Under the pieces are notes generated by a model that worked only from the letters and a program-made list of their open reading frames with translations, was not told the DNA's origin and ran no database searches. Shown one piece after another: positions 10,559 to 18,903 of a DNA stretch of 64,000 nucleotides; the stretch's first letter is position 1, and each line of letters begins with the position of its first letter. Location of the stretch: the NCBI RefSeq assembly GCF_013823385.1, contig NZ_PNMA01000006.1:1-64000 (forward strand), read 5' to 3'. A program made the translations under genes and the position numbers. Origin of the DNA: Hyphomonas sp. GTDB lineage: Bacteria > Pseudomonadota > Alphaproteobacteria > Caulobacterales > Hyphomonadaceae.

Positions 10559-11389
10559 TTACGGGCCCGCGCAGCCCTCCGGCAGAACACCCGCCATCCT
10601 GGCCGCCTCGATCTCCGCCTGCGCCAGCCTTGCCTGCGCCAGGAAGACCGGATCGGAATGCAGCTTCGCCACGGTGGCCGCGCCCATCACGCGCCCGGCC
10701 TCCACATCGCTCCGCCAGTGAACCCCGCACACCATCCGGCTCTCTGCAAACGCATAGCCGCGCTGCAGCAGGGCGTCTGCCTTCTCCGGCGCCAGCTCCG
10801 CCAGCACCAGCCCCCACGCCCAGCCAAGTGCCGCATGGCCGGAGGGGTAAGACCCGTCCCCGCGCAGCATCTCCTCCTCATGCGGCACGCAGCTTTCCTC
10901 CTCCAGCAGGGCGAAGGGCCGGGTGCGCTGATACATCTGCTTGGCGCCATAGGTGGAAAAGCCCGCATCAGTCAGCGTCCGCCGCATCAGGGTATAGAGA
11001 TGGGGCGTGCCCGCCTCAGTAATGTCGACACCCAGCGCGCAGCTGTAGGAATGGATCGCCTGGGGAAATTTCAGCTCATTATCGGCCTGCGCCTGCGTCC
11101 AGCGGGCCGTGCCCTTCAGCGCGCGGGTCGTCTGGTAGGCTTCCAGATCGGCCATCGCCGCGGCAGAGCCCTCCGCTGGCGGCGGCGGCAGCAGGGCGGC
11201 GCTTTTAGGCAGCCTCTGAGCGCCCAGATAGCCGTTTAGAATACCGCTGCCTTCGCGCATCTCGCCAATCTCGGCCTGCGCCGTCGGCGGCAGGCGCGCG
11301 GCGTCCGCCTCAGGGGCTGGCCCGTTCGCCTGGCACGCGGCCATCATCAGAATGCCAGCCATCGCGGCCGCGCGCGTGAGATACTTCAT
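10559..11389 (-). CDS. PAP2-family acid phosphatase lipoprotein (class A PhoN-like)
   Basis: 276-residue predicted lipoprotein. The N-terminal MKYLTRAAAMAGILMMAACQ has a lipobox (MAAC). The three phosphatase signature motifs are present in order: KQMYQRTRP, YPSGHA and SRMVCGVHWRSD, covering the catalytic histidines and phosphate-binding Lys/Arg residues. Layout and length fit the class A nonspecific acid phosphatases of the periplasm, which remove phosphate from many organic monoesters. Undecaprenyl-pyrophosphate phosphatase activity is less likely because there is no multi-helix membrane domain. I chose MKYL over an ATG seven codons upstream because it begins a clean signal peptide. Not obviously in an operon. 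Confidence 0.88.
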   Translation of the reverse strand: MKYLTRAAAMAGILMMAACQANGPAPEADAARLPPTAQAEIGEMREGSGILNGYLGAQRLPKSAALLPPPPAEGSAAAMADLEAYQTTRALKGTARWTQAQADNELKFPQAIHSYSCALGVDITEAGTPHLYTLMRRTLTDAGFSTYGAKQMYQRTRPFALLEEESCVPHEEEMLRGDGSYPSGHAALGWAWGLVLAELAPEKADALLQRGYAFAESRMVCGVHWRSDVEAGRVMGAATVAKLHSDPVFLAQARLAQAEIEAARMAGVLPEGCAGP

Positions 11390-11488
11390 CGAAACGCCCC
11401 CTTCCAACAAGGATTCGGAGCGTACCCTACATGCCAGCCGCGCGGCTGTCTTGATCCGGCAATCTGGCGCTTTGGTGAAGGGAAATGC

Positions 11489-11974
11489 CTAGGCTTTCTC
11501 GGCAGCGGCAGCGCGCAGATTGTCCCGAAGGTCGGCCAGCGTGCCCCGCAGCGCCGCCAGCTTCTCCACCGGCATGCCCGCCGCCTCAAAGATCTGCTGG
11601 GGCACGCAGGAGGCCTCCTCCAGCACCTTCCGGCCCTTGGCTGTCAGCGAAATCCGCACCTGCCGCTCATCGGCCTTGTCCCGCCTGCGCGTCACGAAAC
11701 CTGCCGTCTCCAGCCGTTTCAGCAGCGGGGTCAGCGTATTGGACTCAAGGAACAGGTGCTCGCCCAGCTCGCTCACCGTCTGCCCTTCAGCCTGCCAGAG
11801 GGCAATCATCACCAGATATTGCGGATAGGTCAGCCCGAACCGGTCGAGGATCGGCTTGTAGACCCGGTTGAAGGCCAGCCCTGCCGAATAGACGGCGAAA
11901 CACACCGCATGATCCAGCAACGCCGGACCTGTCACGGGGGAACCTTCGGCGGGGGTCTCGCGTTTTTTCCTCAT
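11489..11974 (-). CDS. ohrR: MarR-family organic hydroperoxide sensor OhrR
   Basis: 161-residue MarR-type repressor. The winged helix is visible (TVSELGEHLFLESNTLTPLLKRLE, then FVTRRRDKADERQVRISLT). Two cysteines, Cys25 in HAVCFAVYSAG and Cys123 in EASCVPQQIF, match the reactive and resolving cysteines of two-cysteine OhrR proteins, which lose DNA binding when oxidised by organic hydroperoxides. Tyr50 in FGLTYPQYL is also a family feature. The start at 11974 gives the usual length; a longer frame reaches 12049 but runs through the operator. It is divergent from ohr with palindromes between, so auto-repression and repression of ohr are expected. Confidence 0.92.
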   Translation of the reverse strand: MRKKRETPAEGSPVTGPALLDHAVCFAVYSAGLAFNRVYKPILDRFGLTYPQYLVMIALWQAEGQTVSELGEHLFLESNTLTPLLKRLETAGFVTRRRDKADERQVRISLTAKGRKVLEEASCVPQQIFEAAGMPVEKLAALRGTLADLRDNLRAAAAEKA

Positions 11975-11984
11975 GGGAGAAATA

Positions 11985-12002
11985 TAAATCGCGCGCGATT
12001 TA
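11985..12002. promoter_or_regulatory. OhrR operator, ohrR-proximal palindrome
   Basis: Perfect 18-bp palindrome TAAATCGCGCGCGATTTA, 11 bases upstream of the ohrR start. Its half-site AATCGCG recurs in the ohr-proximal site. The location between divergent ohrR and ohr makes OhrR the obvious binder. Confidence 0.75.
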
Positions 12003-12042
12003 ATCGCAAGGCTTGAAGTCTTAACGGCGGCGCGCAATATGT

Positions 12043-12070
12043 ATCGCACGCGATTTAATCGCCAGCGATT
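12043..12070. promoter_or_regulatory. OhrR operator, ohr-proximal paired inverted repeats
   Basis: Two adjacent inverted repeats share the ATCGC half-site: ATCGC-AC-GCGAT (12043-12054) and AATCGC-CA-GCGATT (12057-12070). They lie 36 bases upstream of the ohr start and probably overlap its promoter. Confidence 0.65.
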
Positions 12071-12105
12071 ATGATTACTGGAACCAACACGAAAGGATGT
12101 TCCCC

Positions 12106-12531
12106 ATGGCCATCAATGTTCTCTACAAAACCACCGCAACCGCCACTGGCGGCCGCGATGGCCGCGCCAAGACGGCAGACGGCGCGCTCGATGTCGCCCT
12201 CGCCCTGCCCAAGGAGCTGGGTGGCAGCGGCAATGGCAATAATCCCGAACAGCTTTTCGCCGCCGGCTATGCTTCCTGCTTCCTCAGCGCAATGAAGGCC
12301 GTCTCCTCCGCCGGCAACCATTTCAAGCTGCCCGCCGACACCACCGTTTCGGCCACCGTCGGCATCGGCCCGCGCGAAGACAAGGGCTTCGGCCTGGTCG
12401 TGAAGCTGGATATCGCCATTCCGGGGGTCGACCACGATGACGCTGAGAAGCTCGTCGCTGAAGCGCATGAGGTTTGCCCCTACTCGCACGCGACGCGCGG
12501 CAACATTGATGTCAGCCTGAACGTGCTCTGA
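12106..12531 (+). CDS. ohr: Organic hydroperoxide resistance protein Ohr
   Basis: 141-residue Ohr/OsmC-family thiol peroxidase that reduces organic hydroperoxides to alcohols in the cytoplasm. The two catalytic cysteines are visible: Cys58 in AAGYASCFLSAM and Cys124 in HEVCPYSHATRGN. NNPEQLFAAGYA carries the family's conserved glutamate. The ATG at 12106 has AAGGA eight bases upstream; an ATG three codons earlier sits too close to that site. Divergent from ohrR, with OhrR-type palindromes in the promoter region, so induction by organic peroxides is expected. Confidence 0.95.
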   Translation: MAINVLYKTTATATGGRDGRAKTADGALDVALALPKELGGSGNGNNPEQLFAAGYASCFLSAMKAVSSAGNHFKLPADTTVSATVGIGPREDKGFGLVVKLDIAIPGVDHDDAEKLVAEAHEVCPYSHATRGNIDVSLNVL

Positions 12532-12540
12532 TCCTGCCGG

Positions 12541-12574
12541 GAAGGCGCCGCGCAAAAGCCGGCGCAGCGCCTTC
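12541..12574. terminator. GC-rich hairpin after ohr
   Basis: Thirteen-base arms, 12541-12553 and 12562-12574 (GAAGGCGCCGCGC against GCGCAGCGCCTTC), with one mismatch and an 8-base loop, ten bases after the ohr stop. No T-run follows, so it is a weak or factor-dependent terminator at best. Confidence 0.5.
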
Positions 12575-13109
12575 CTCAGCGGGCCGCTTTGCGTCCGCCT
12601 GGATTCGCCTGGACATCCTGCCCGAGGGCTAAAATCACCCTCCTTTATGTTTGTATAGGATACATTGACGGGGCTTATCTCTTACGGAAACCTGCGCCCG
12701 AGTCGGCTCTAAAAACTGTAATCCAATGTTTTTAATAGATATTTTTTCAGTGCCCTCTGCGCCTCAACTACCCCTGGATGCATTTGCGCCGCCGCTGGCT
12801 GTGGTGCCCGCAGCACACCTCCTGAACCGTCATAAAAAAGAACTCAAAACCGTTTGACTGGCCGTTAAGGGTTTCCTATCGCTGCCACGGGGCACAGACC
12901 CCGGCAGCGTCGACACCATCGCGCGGCTGATAATGGCGGGAGGCGTCCTCACTGCGTGCGTGTCACGGCAAGAGGCTTCCTTGGAACAGACGAAAGCACT
13001 ACGCGGCGCGGCCCTCACATGCCGTGATCCCTGAGGCTTTGCCCTGTCTGGCCATCATCTGCGCGTGCCTGCGCCAGCCCAGATGATTATCAGCCCAGGG
13101 AGAATTCTC
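12575..13109. other. Long intergenic region upstream of the first TonB-dependent receptor
   Basis: About 535 bases without a convincing gene. It is noticeably more AT-rich around 12640-12740 than its surroundings, which fits a promoter region for the receptor. I see no tRNA, array or strong palindrome. Confidence 0.4.
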
Positions 13110-15437
13110 TTGAAGAAACTCAATTGCCGCCCACTGCTCACCGGCTCGTCCGTGCTGGCCTTGGCCACCCTTTTTGCGCCCATCGCTGCCGCCCAGACCG
13201 AGCAGCAGCCCGCCGAGGAAGAAGCCGCGCAGGCCGATCTGAAGCTCAACCAGATCGTCGTGACGGCCACCCGCCGTGCCACCAATCTTCAGGAAACCGC
13301 CATCGCGGTCACCTCGGTTGATTCTGAATTCATGGCCGAAGCGCGCGTCGAGAATATCGGCGACATCACGTCCGTTTCGCCCAGCGTTACCTTCCGCAAC
13401 ACCTCCAACCCCGCCACTTCGGCCAACCTCCAGATCCGCGGCATCGGCACCACCGGCGCCAGCCGTGCCTTCGAGGGCGCTGTGGGCGTGTTCGTCGACG
13501 GTGTTTACCGCTCGCGCCCCGGCGCCGCGCTGCAGAACTTCCTCGATGTCGGCAGCCTGCAGGTGCTGCGCGGCCCACAGGGCACGCTGTTCGGCAAGAA
13601 CACCTCTGCCGGCGCCATCCTGCTGGAAAGCTCGATGCCGGTCCTCGGCGAGACGGGCGGCGACTACTCGCTCACCATCGGCAATTATGAAGCCGTCACC
13701 GGCTCCGTCACGGTCAACGCCCCGATCGGCGAGAACGCAGCCCTGCGCATTTCCGCCATCAGCGCCAACCGCGCCGGCTTCTTCGAAAATCCCAACACCG
13801 GCGAAGACTATAACGAGCGCCGCGGCAATGGCCTCAAGGCCCAGCTCCTCTACGAGCCGACTGATGACTTCCGTATCCGGCTGATCGCAGACTATGCCCG
13901 CTCGGACGAAAACTGCTGCTTCGGCACGGTGGACAGCGATCCCGGCCCGATCCAGGATGTGGTCGACCAGATCATCCGCGAACGCGGCCTGGTGCCCACG
14001 TCCCGCCGCAAGGATCAGTATCAGTCGGTCCTGAACTATTCGCCGGACCAGCTGGTCGAAGACACCGGCTACACTGTCAAGGCTGACTGGAATGTCGGCC
14101 CCGGCAAGCTGTCCTCTGTCACCGCGCTTCGTCAGTACAAGGTCGATCAGACGACCGATGCAGACTTCTCCGGCGCAGACCTTCTGCTGCTGCACGAGAA
14201 GTTCAAGAGCAACTTCTTCTCCCAGGAATTCAGCTATTCCGGCGAGCATGGCTTCGGCGCGGAAGGCAATGCCAACTATGTGGCCGGCGTCTTCTATTCC
14301 GACGAATCCATCAAGTCGGGCCGCACCGGCTGGTGGGGCGAAGACCTGCAACGCGTCTACGCCGCCACCCTGCCCGCCACGCTCGTCTTTGATGCCTCTC
14401 CCGGTTTGCGCTCAGTGGAGGTCATCGAAGGCAACAACGAGTCCCTCGCTTTCTTCGGCCAGTGGGATGGCCGCCTGAACGAGAAATGGGGCTTCACCGC
14501 CGGCCTCCGCTGGTCGCAGGAAAAGAAGCAGGGCCAATTCGAAAACCTTTACTACCGCCCCAACCCGCTGGACGTGTACAAGGTGCTCGGCGTTCAGCCT
14601 GCACCCCACTTCAACGAGTCCAAGACCGACGAAGCCTTCAGCGGCACGCTCGGCATCCAGTATCACTTCAATGAAGATGCGATGCTCTATGCCAGCTACA
14701 ACCGCGGCTTCAAGGCAGGCGGGGTGAACCTCGACGCCAACGCCGCCGGCGGCTTCCGTCAGAACCCGGACTACTTCCCCGGCGCCATCCCCGGCGATCC
14801 GCGCTATGATCCGGAATTCGTCAATGCCTATGAGCTCGGTCTGAAAACCCAGTTCTGGGATCGCCGCGGCCGCGCCAACTTCTCGGCCTTCTATAACGAC
14901 ATGACCGATCTGCAGGTCGCCCGCTTCGTCGGCACGCAGTTCCAAGTGCTCAATGCCGGCACGGCAGAGGTCTATGGCCTTGAGGTCGAAAGTGCGCTCG
15001 AGATAACCGACTTCCTGTCGCTTGACGCCGCTATCACCTACCTGCCCGAAGCCAAGCTCGGCGAAGATGCCTCGCTCGGCCCGGTCCTCTCTGGCCGCCG
15101 CTTTGCCGTCGCCCCGGAGCTTTCCGGCAGCGTGTCCCTGAAACTCGACAAGCCGATCAGCGACTCCTATTCGCTCGTCGGCCGCATCAACCAGCAATAT
15201 TCGGGCGGTTACCTCACCAACAACTCGAACATGCTGGAACAGGGCGGCTTCGGCCTGTTGAACTTCAACCTGGGCGTCAAATCCGCCGCTGGCTGGACGC
15301 TCGAAGGCTGGATCCAGAACGCTTTTGACAAGCGCTATGTCACGAACCATTTCGCGACCACGCTCCAGTCTGGCGACAACAACGCCTATATGAGCGCCCC
15401 GCGCACCTATGGCGTCACGCTGCGCGGCTCGTTCTGA
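13110..15437 (+). CDS. TonB-dependent outer-membrane receptor
   Basis: About 775-residue receptor that should import a ligand across the outer membrane using TonB energy. A signal peptide (KKLNCRPLLTGSSVLALATLFAPIAAAQ) is followed by a TonB-box-like stretch (LNQIVVTATR), the plug domain (IRGIGTTG, VFVDGVYRSRPG, LQVLRGPQGTLFGKNTSAGAI) and a beta-barrel ending in the outer-membrane signature phenylalanine (VTLRGSF). I chose a TTG start at 13110 because GGGAG lies seven bases upstream and the signal peptide then begins with KK; the ATG at 13065 lacks a ribosome site and adds 15 residues. The MFS gene downstream follows a terminator hairpin. The ligand is unknown; this receptor type includes many sphingomonad/hyphomonad catabolic receptors. 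Confidence 0.9.
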   Translation: MKKLNCRPLLTGSSVLALATLFAPIAAAQTEQQPAEEEAAQADLKLNQIVVTATRRATNLQETAIAVTSVDSEFMAEARVENIGDITSVSPSVTFRNTSNPATSANLQIRGIGTTGASRAFEGAVGVFVDGVYRSRPGAALQNFLDVGSLQVLRGPQGTLFGKNTSAGAILLESSMPVLGETGGDYSLTIGNYEAVTGSVTVNAPIGENAALRISAISANRAGFFENPNTGEDYNERRGNGLKAQLLYEPTDDFRIRLIADYARSDENCCFGTVDSDPGPIQDVVDQIIRERGLVPTSRRKDQYQSVLNYSPDQLVEDTGYTVKADWNVGPGKLSSVTALRQYKVDQTTDADFSGADLLLLHEKFKSNFFSQEFSYSGEHGFGAEGNANYVAGVFYSDESIKSGRTGWWGEDLQRVYAATLPATLVFDASPGLRSVEVIEGNNESLAFFGQWDGRLNEKWGFTAGLRWSQEKKQGQFENLYYRPNPLDVYKVLGVQPAPHFNESKTDEAFSGTLGIQYHFNEDAMLYASYNRGFKAGGVNLDANAAGGFRQNPDYFPGAIPGDPRYDPEFVNAYELGLKTQFWDRRGRANFSAFYNDMTDLQVARFVGTQFQVLNAGTAEVYGLEVESALEITDFLSLDAAITYLPEAKLGEDASLGPVLSGRRFAVAPELSGSVSLKLDKPISDSYSLVGRINQQYSGGYLTNNSNMLEQGGFGLLNFNLGVKSAAGWTLEGWIQNAFDKRYVTNHFATTLQSGDNNAYMSAPRTYGVTLRGSF

Positions 15438-15472
15438 GCCAAACCTTACGTAAAGTAAGCTGCAACATCTCG

Positions 15473-15506
15473 CGGTCACCCCTCCAAAAAGGGGTGACCG
15501 TCCTTC
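15473..15506 (+). terminator. Terminator after the receptor
   Basis: Perfect 10-bp stem CGGTCACCCC (15473-15482) and GGGGTGACCG (15491-15500), 8-base loop, followed by TCCTTCT. It starts 36 bases after the receptor stop. Confidence 0.7.
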
Positions 15507-15566
15507 TAAATCTGGCAATAAGCCGTCTCACAAGTCCGACAGAAACGCCCAGAGGAACGCCGCCCG

Positions 15567-16901
15567 ATGTCCCAGACGCTCCTGCCGCCCAGCATTGCCA
15601 GCAACCCGCAGAGCCGCATTCGCCTCACCTTGTGGCTGCTCCTCATCGTCAACGCGTTCAACTTCGTTGACCGCCAGATCGTCAACATCCTGGCCGAACC
15701 GATCAAGAATGATCTTGGCCTCTCAGACACCCAGATCGGCCTGATGACCGGCCTGGCTTTCGCGCTGGTCTACACCACCCTCGGCATCCCGATTGCTCGG
15801 TGGGCGGACAACCCGAAATCAAACCGTGTCGGCATCGTCGCCGGGTCGCTCGCCATCTGGTCGGGCATGACGGCGCTCTGCGGCCTGGCCACGAACTTCT
15901 GGCAGCTCTTGCTGGCGCGCATCGGTGTCGGCATCGGCGAGGCAGGCTGCACGCCCGCCTCTCATTCCCTTATCGGCGATACGGTGCCGCCTGAAAAGCG
16001 CGGCTCGGCCATCGCCTTCTTCGGCCTTGGCATTCCGATCGGCTCGCTGATGGGCATGGTCATCGGCGGCGTGCTCGCCGATACGGTCGGCTGGCGGATT
16101 GCCTTCATGGTCGCCGGTGTGCCCGGCATCCTGCTGGCCCTCGTTCTCTGGTTCGCCGTAAAGGAGCCCCGCAAGGCGGGCACGGTGGCCGAAGCGGCCG
16201 CCCGCCTCAAGGCCAGCCAGGCGGTCCGCCGCTCCACCATCATGGAAACCCTGCAGGAAGTTCTCACGTCCAAGGTCTTCATCTTCGCCACGCTCGGCGC
16301 CTCTTTCGTTGCCTTCCTCGGCTATGGCAAAGGCGTCTGGAACGGCATCTTCCTCATCCGCTCGCATGGGCTGGAACTCTGGCAGGTCGGCGTCTTCTAC
16401 GGCGTCGGCTCGGGCATTGGCGGCATCCTCGGCACATGGCTGGGCGGCTGGACATCCGACAAGTTCGGCGTGAACAAGCCCGCTCACTATATGCTCGCTC
16501 CGGCCGTCGCCATGCTGCTCACCGTGCCCATCCTGCTCATCGGCTATGTCGGCCCGGTCTGGGTGGCCATCCCGATGCTGACGATCTCGGCCGCTCTTTC
16601 GGGCGTCTATTACGCGCCCACTTTCGGCTGTGTTCAGCTGCTGATCAGCCCGGCCTCCCGCGCGGTTGCCGTTTCGCTGATGCTGTTCACGCTCAACCTG
16701 ATCGGCCTTGGCCTCGGCCCGCTCCTCTTCGGCATCCTGTCGGATGTCCTGGCCCCGATGGCGGGCGCCGAAAGCGTGCGCTGGTCGCTCTATGTGGCGG
16801 GCGTGATGGGGGTGATCCCGGCTGTGCTCTACTGGCTCGCCAGCCGGAACATCCACCGCGAGCTTGCCGAGAAAGCCGCGCGCGATGCGGCCCTCTCCTG
16901 A
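15567..16901 (+). CDS. MFS transporter, spinster-like family
   Basis: 444-residue major facilitator protein with about 12 hydrophobic segments. The opening segment VNAFNFVDRQIVNILAEPIKNDL is typical of the spinster-like/hexuronate-like MFS branch common in alphaproteobacteria. The cytoplasmic loop motif is degenerate (GIPIARWADNPKSNR), followed by RIGVGIGEAGCTPASHSLI. Family transporters move organic acids, sugars or lipid-like molecules; the substrate here is unknown. The gene follows a TonB-dependent receptor, suggesting two-step uptake across outer and inner membrane, although a terminator lies between. It converges on a GST gene, and a shared hairpin separates the two. Confidence 0.9.
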   Translation: MSQTLLPPSIASNPQSRIRLTLWLLLIVNAFNFVDRQIVNILAEPIKNDLGLSDTQIGLMTGLAFALVYTTLGIPIARWADNPKSNRVGIVAGSLAIWSGMTALCGLATNFWQLLLARIGVGIGEAGCTPASHSLIGDTVPPEKRGSAIAFFGLGIPIGSLMGMVIGGVLADTVGWRIAFMVAGVPGILLALVLWFAVKEPRKAGTVAEAAARLKASQAVRRSTIMETLQEVLTSKVFIFATLGASFVAFLGYGKGVWNGIFLIRSHGLELWQVGVFYGVGSGIGGILGTWLGGWTSDKFGVNKPAHYMLAPAVAMLLTVPILLIGYVGPVWVAIPMLTISAALSGVYYAPTFGCVQLLISPASRAVAVSLMLFTLNLIGLGLGPLLFGILSDVLAPMAGAESVRWSLYVAGVMGVIPAVLYWLASRNIHRELAEKAARDAALS

Positions 16902-16912
16902 CGCAAATAATG

Positions 16913-16945
16913 GGCCGGGCGGGAGAACCCCTGCCCGGCCTTTTC
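16913..16945. terminator. Terminator between convergent MFS and GST genes
   Basis: GGCCGGGC (16913-16920) pairs with GCCCGGCC (16933-16940), with an inner GGG/CCC pairing and an AGAA loop. TTTTCTAT follows on the plus strand. Placement between convergent genes suggests use from both sides, although the T-run only favours plus-strand transcripts. Confidence 0.7.
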
Positions 16946-16956
16946 TATAGAAGGCG

Positions 16957-17748
16957 TTAAACCCCCGGCCCGGTAAAGCGGATATTGCCCGCCGCCAGCC
17001 CCTTCAACACAATCTCCGTGCCGCCACTCTTCATCATCCATTCCAGCCGGTGATCCCGGTACTGACGCTTGAAGAGGCCCGCCTTCACCGCCTGATCCAC
17101 CTGGTTCATGCCGGTGATCGAAGCCACGGACTCCCGCTGCGCCTGCGCCACGCTCTCCCGCGCATTCGCCCGGACGAGCCATGCCCCAAGACGCGTTCCC
17201 TCCGAAGGACGGATGCCAAAGCCGGCCGCGCCATTGAGATAGGGCACCACGCTCAGATCACCCCAGCCGAAGCGCTCCCCGTTGAACCATTCCCGGTCGC
17301 CCAGATAGCCTTCCAGAACGCTGAAGAAGGCCTCGGCCTGCTGGCGCGCCTTCGCCTCCATCGCGTCTTTCAACGCGCCCTCGGCGCGGCGGAAGAAATT
17401 GAGTTCGCCCAGCCCCCAGGTGATTGCTTCAAACTGGGTGTCCATCACGTCTTCGATCATCCGTACACGCGCCCGGCCGGCGGGCGCCGTCGGCAGCATG
17501 GCAGGCTCGGGCCACACATCCTCGATATATTCCAGGATGATCGTGCTGTCGAAAATCTCCACATCGCCATGGATCAGCGCTGGCACCTCGCCGCGCGGAT
17601 TGGCTCTGGCAAAGCCCCCGCCGGTTGCGCCCGTGCCGATGCCCTCGGGCAGGCGCGCCTCAAACGGCACGCCCTTCTCCCGCAGAGAAATCTTCACCTT
17701 CTGCACATAGGGCGACAGCGGATGTTCATAGAGGATCAGCTCCGCCAT
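16957..17748 (-). CDS. Glutathione S-transferase family protein
   Basis: 263-residue GST. The N-terminal thioredoxin-like domain shows YEHPLSPYVQKVKISLREKGVPFE, NPRGEVPALIHGD (with the cis-proline) and FDSTIILEYIED, where the ES/DS element binds the gamma-glutamyl part of glutathione. A helical C-terminal domain follows (GYLGDREWFNGERFGWGDLSVVPYL). The first residues contain Ser/Tyr rather than a CxxC, so this is a transferase- or isomerase-like GST, not a glutaredoxin. The gene is 12 bases downstream of a DUF7064-like gene in the same direction, so the two are probably co-transcribed. Substrate unknown. Confidence 0.88.
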   Translation of the reverse strand: MAELILYEHPLSPYVQKVKISLREKGVPFEARLPEGIGTGATGGGFARANPRGEVPALIHGDVEIFDSTIILEYIEDVWPEPAMLPTAPAGRARVRMIEDVMDTQFEAITWGLGELNFFRRAEGALKDAMEAKARQQAEAFFSVLEGYLGDREWFNGERFGWGDLSVVPYLNGAAGFGIRPSEGTRLGAWLVRANARESVAQAQRESVASITGMNQVDQAVKAGLFKRQYRDHRLEWMMKSGGTEIVLKGLAAGNIRFTGPGV

Positions 17749-17760
17749 ACGCCGCGCTCC

Positions 17761-18801
17761 TCAATATCCCGCCAGACGGCCCAGCGGCCGCCCGTCGACG
17801 ATCTGGTCCAGATACTCGCTCATGCCATAGCCGAGCTTCCCGTCGCAGCGATACTCGGTCATCGCCTCGGTAATGCGCGTCGTCAGCTCCGTCCCGTCCG
17901 GCGCCGTCCGCCGGTTGCGCAGCGGTATGAGGGAGAGCACCTTGCCGGTAACGGTATATTCCTTGCCGCTCTTTGTACGGATCTTTGCCTCAAGGTCTGT
18001 CTGGTATTCGCTGTCGTCCCAATTGCTCGAAAGCTCGGCGGCAACGATCTGGTCATAGATGCCATCGCGGAACACCATGCCGCTCTGATGCACCCCGCCT
18101 TTGCCATCGCCCATCACATTGAACATCATGCCAAAGTCCGGCCCAAAATTCATCGGGCACCAGCGATACCATTCAATCGCCTGCCAGTGGCGCGGCCCCC
18201 AGGATTTGTCGCGCAGGCCATGCCCGTCGATCTCCAGCCGCTCGCCGCCGCAGTCGATAAAGCCCTTTGCGGCGCAATGCTGCTCATAATGAGCCTTGGC
18301 GAAAGACTTCTCGGGGTCAATCTCGATCGGCGAACCATCGGCCTTCACCGTCTCCCCGCCATACATCGGCGAGAGGCCGGTATAGGTCATCTCCATCTTG
18401 CAGGGCAGGCGCGGATTGTTGCGGAAGGCCACCTTCGGATCCGCCATCTGCCCCGGCTCCTTCAGCACCAGCAGCTCGCCAGCATAAGTCACCTTCAGCG
18501 TCTTGAACGGCTCCACCACATCAATGCGCAGGCCGCCCGCGTTCATCTGTGAATTGTCACTGATCTCCGGCCGCGCAAACATGAAACCAACCCGGCCGTC
18601 GGGAAAGTAGACGCACATCGACATTTCGGCATAGCGCTGGTTGGGCCGGTTGCCGAGGCGGAACCAGGCCCCCGCCCGCTTGCCCGCGTCGAACACGTTG
18701 AAATACATGCTTTCATTGTAATTCTCGGCGGTTCCCGGATTGTGCGTGAACTCGTCTTCCGGCGCCAGAATGGTCTTGTAGCCTTCAGCAGCTGCGGCCA
18801 T
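17761..18801 (-). CDS. DUF7064/CrtC-AttH-like protein of unknown function
   Basis: 346-residue soluble protein. The central motif DGHGLRDKSWGPRHWQAIEWYRW (described in parts) resembles the GxxxRDxSWGPR signature of a family of two-domain lipocalin-like proteins related to hydroxyneurosporene hydratase and AttH; in recent domain databases it would probably fall in DUF7064/DUF7065. There is no signal peptide or membrane segment. It lies just upstream of a GST in the same direction and near a receptor and MFS pair, the usual setting of degradation genes for hydrophobic compounds. Function is not known, and my family call is from motif memory only. Confidence 0.6.
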   Translation of the reverse strand: MAAAAEGYKTILAPEDEFTHNPGTAENYNESMYFNVFDAGKRAGAWFRLGNRPNQRYAEMSMCVYFPDGRVGFMFARPEISDNSQMNAGGLRIDVVEPFKTLKVTYAGELLVLKEPGQMADPKVAFRNNPRLPCKMEMTYTGLSPMYGGETVKADGSPIEIDPEKSFAKAHYEQHCAAKGFIDCGGERLEIDGHGLRDKSWGPRHWQAIEWYRWCPMNFGPDFGMMFNVMGDGKGGVHQSGMVFRDGIYDQIVAAELSSNWDDSEYQTDLEAKIRTKSGKEYTVTGKVLSLIPLRNRRTAPDGTELTTRITEAMTEYRCDGKLGYGMSEYLDQIVDGRPLGRLAGY

Positions 18802-18903
18802 GGCAATCTCCCCTGATATTCAGTTATCAGACGAACCTGCCATGCGTTTCCGGCGAGACAAGCCTGTCCTCGCGTCAGACCCCGCCCCTATCCGGAACAG
18901 CCC

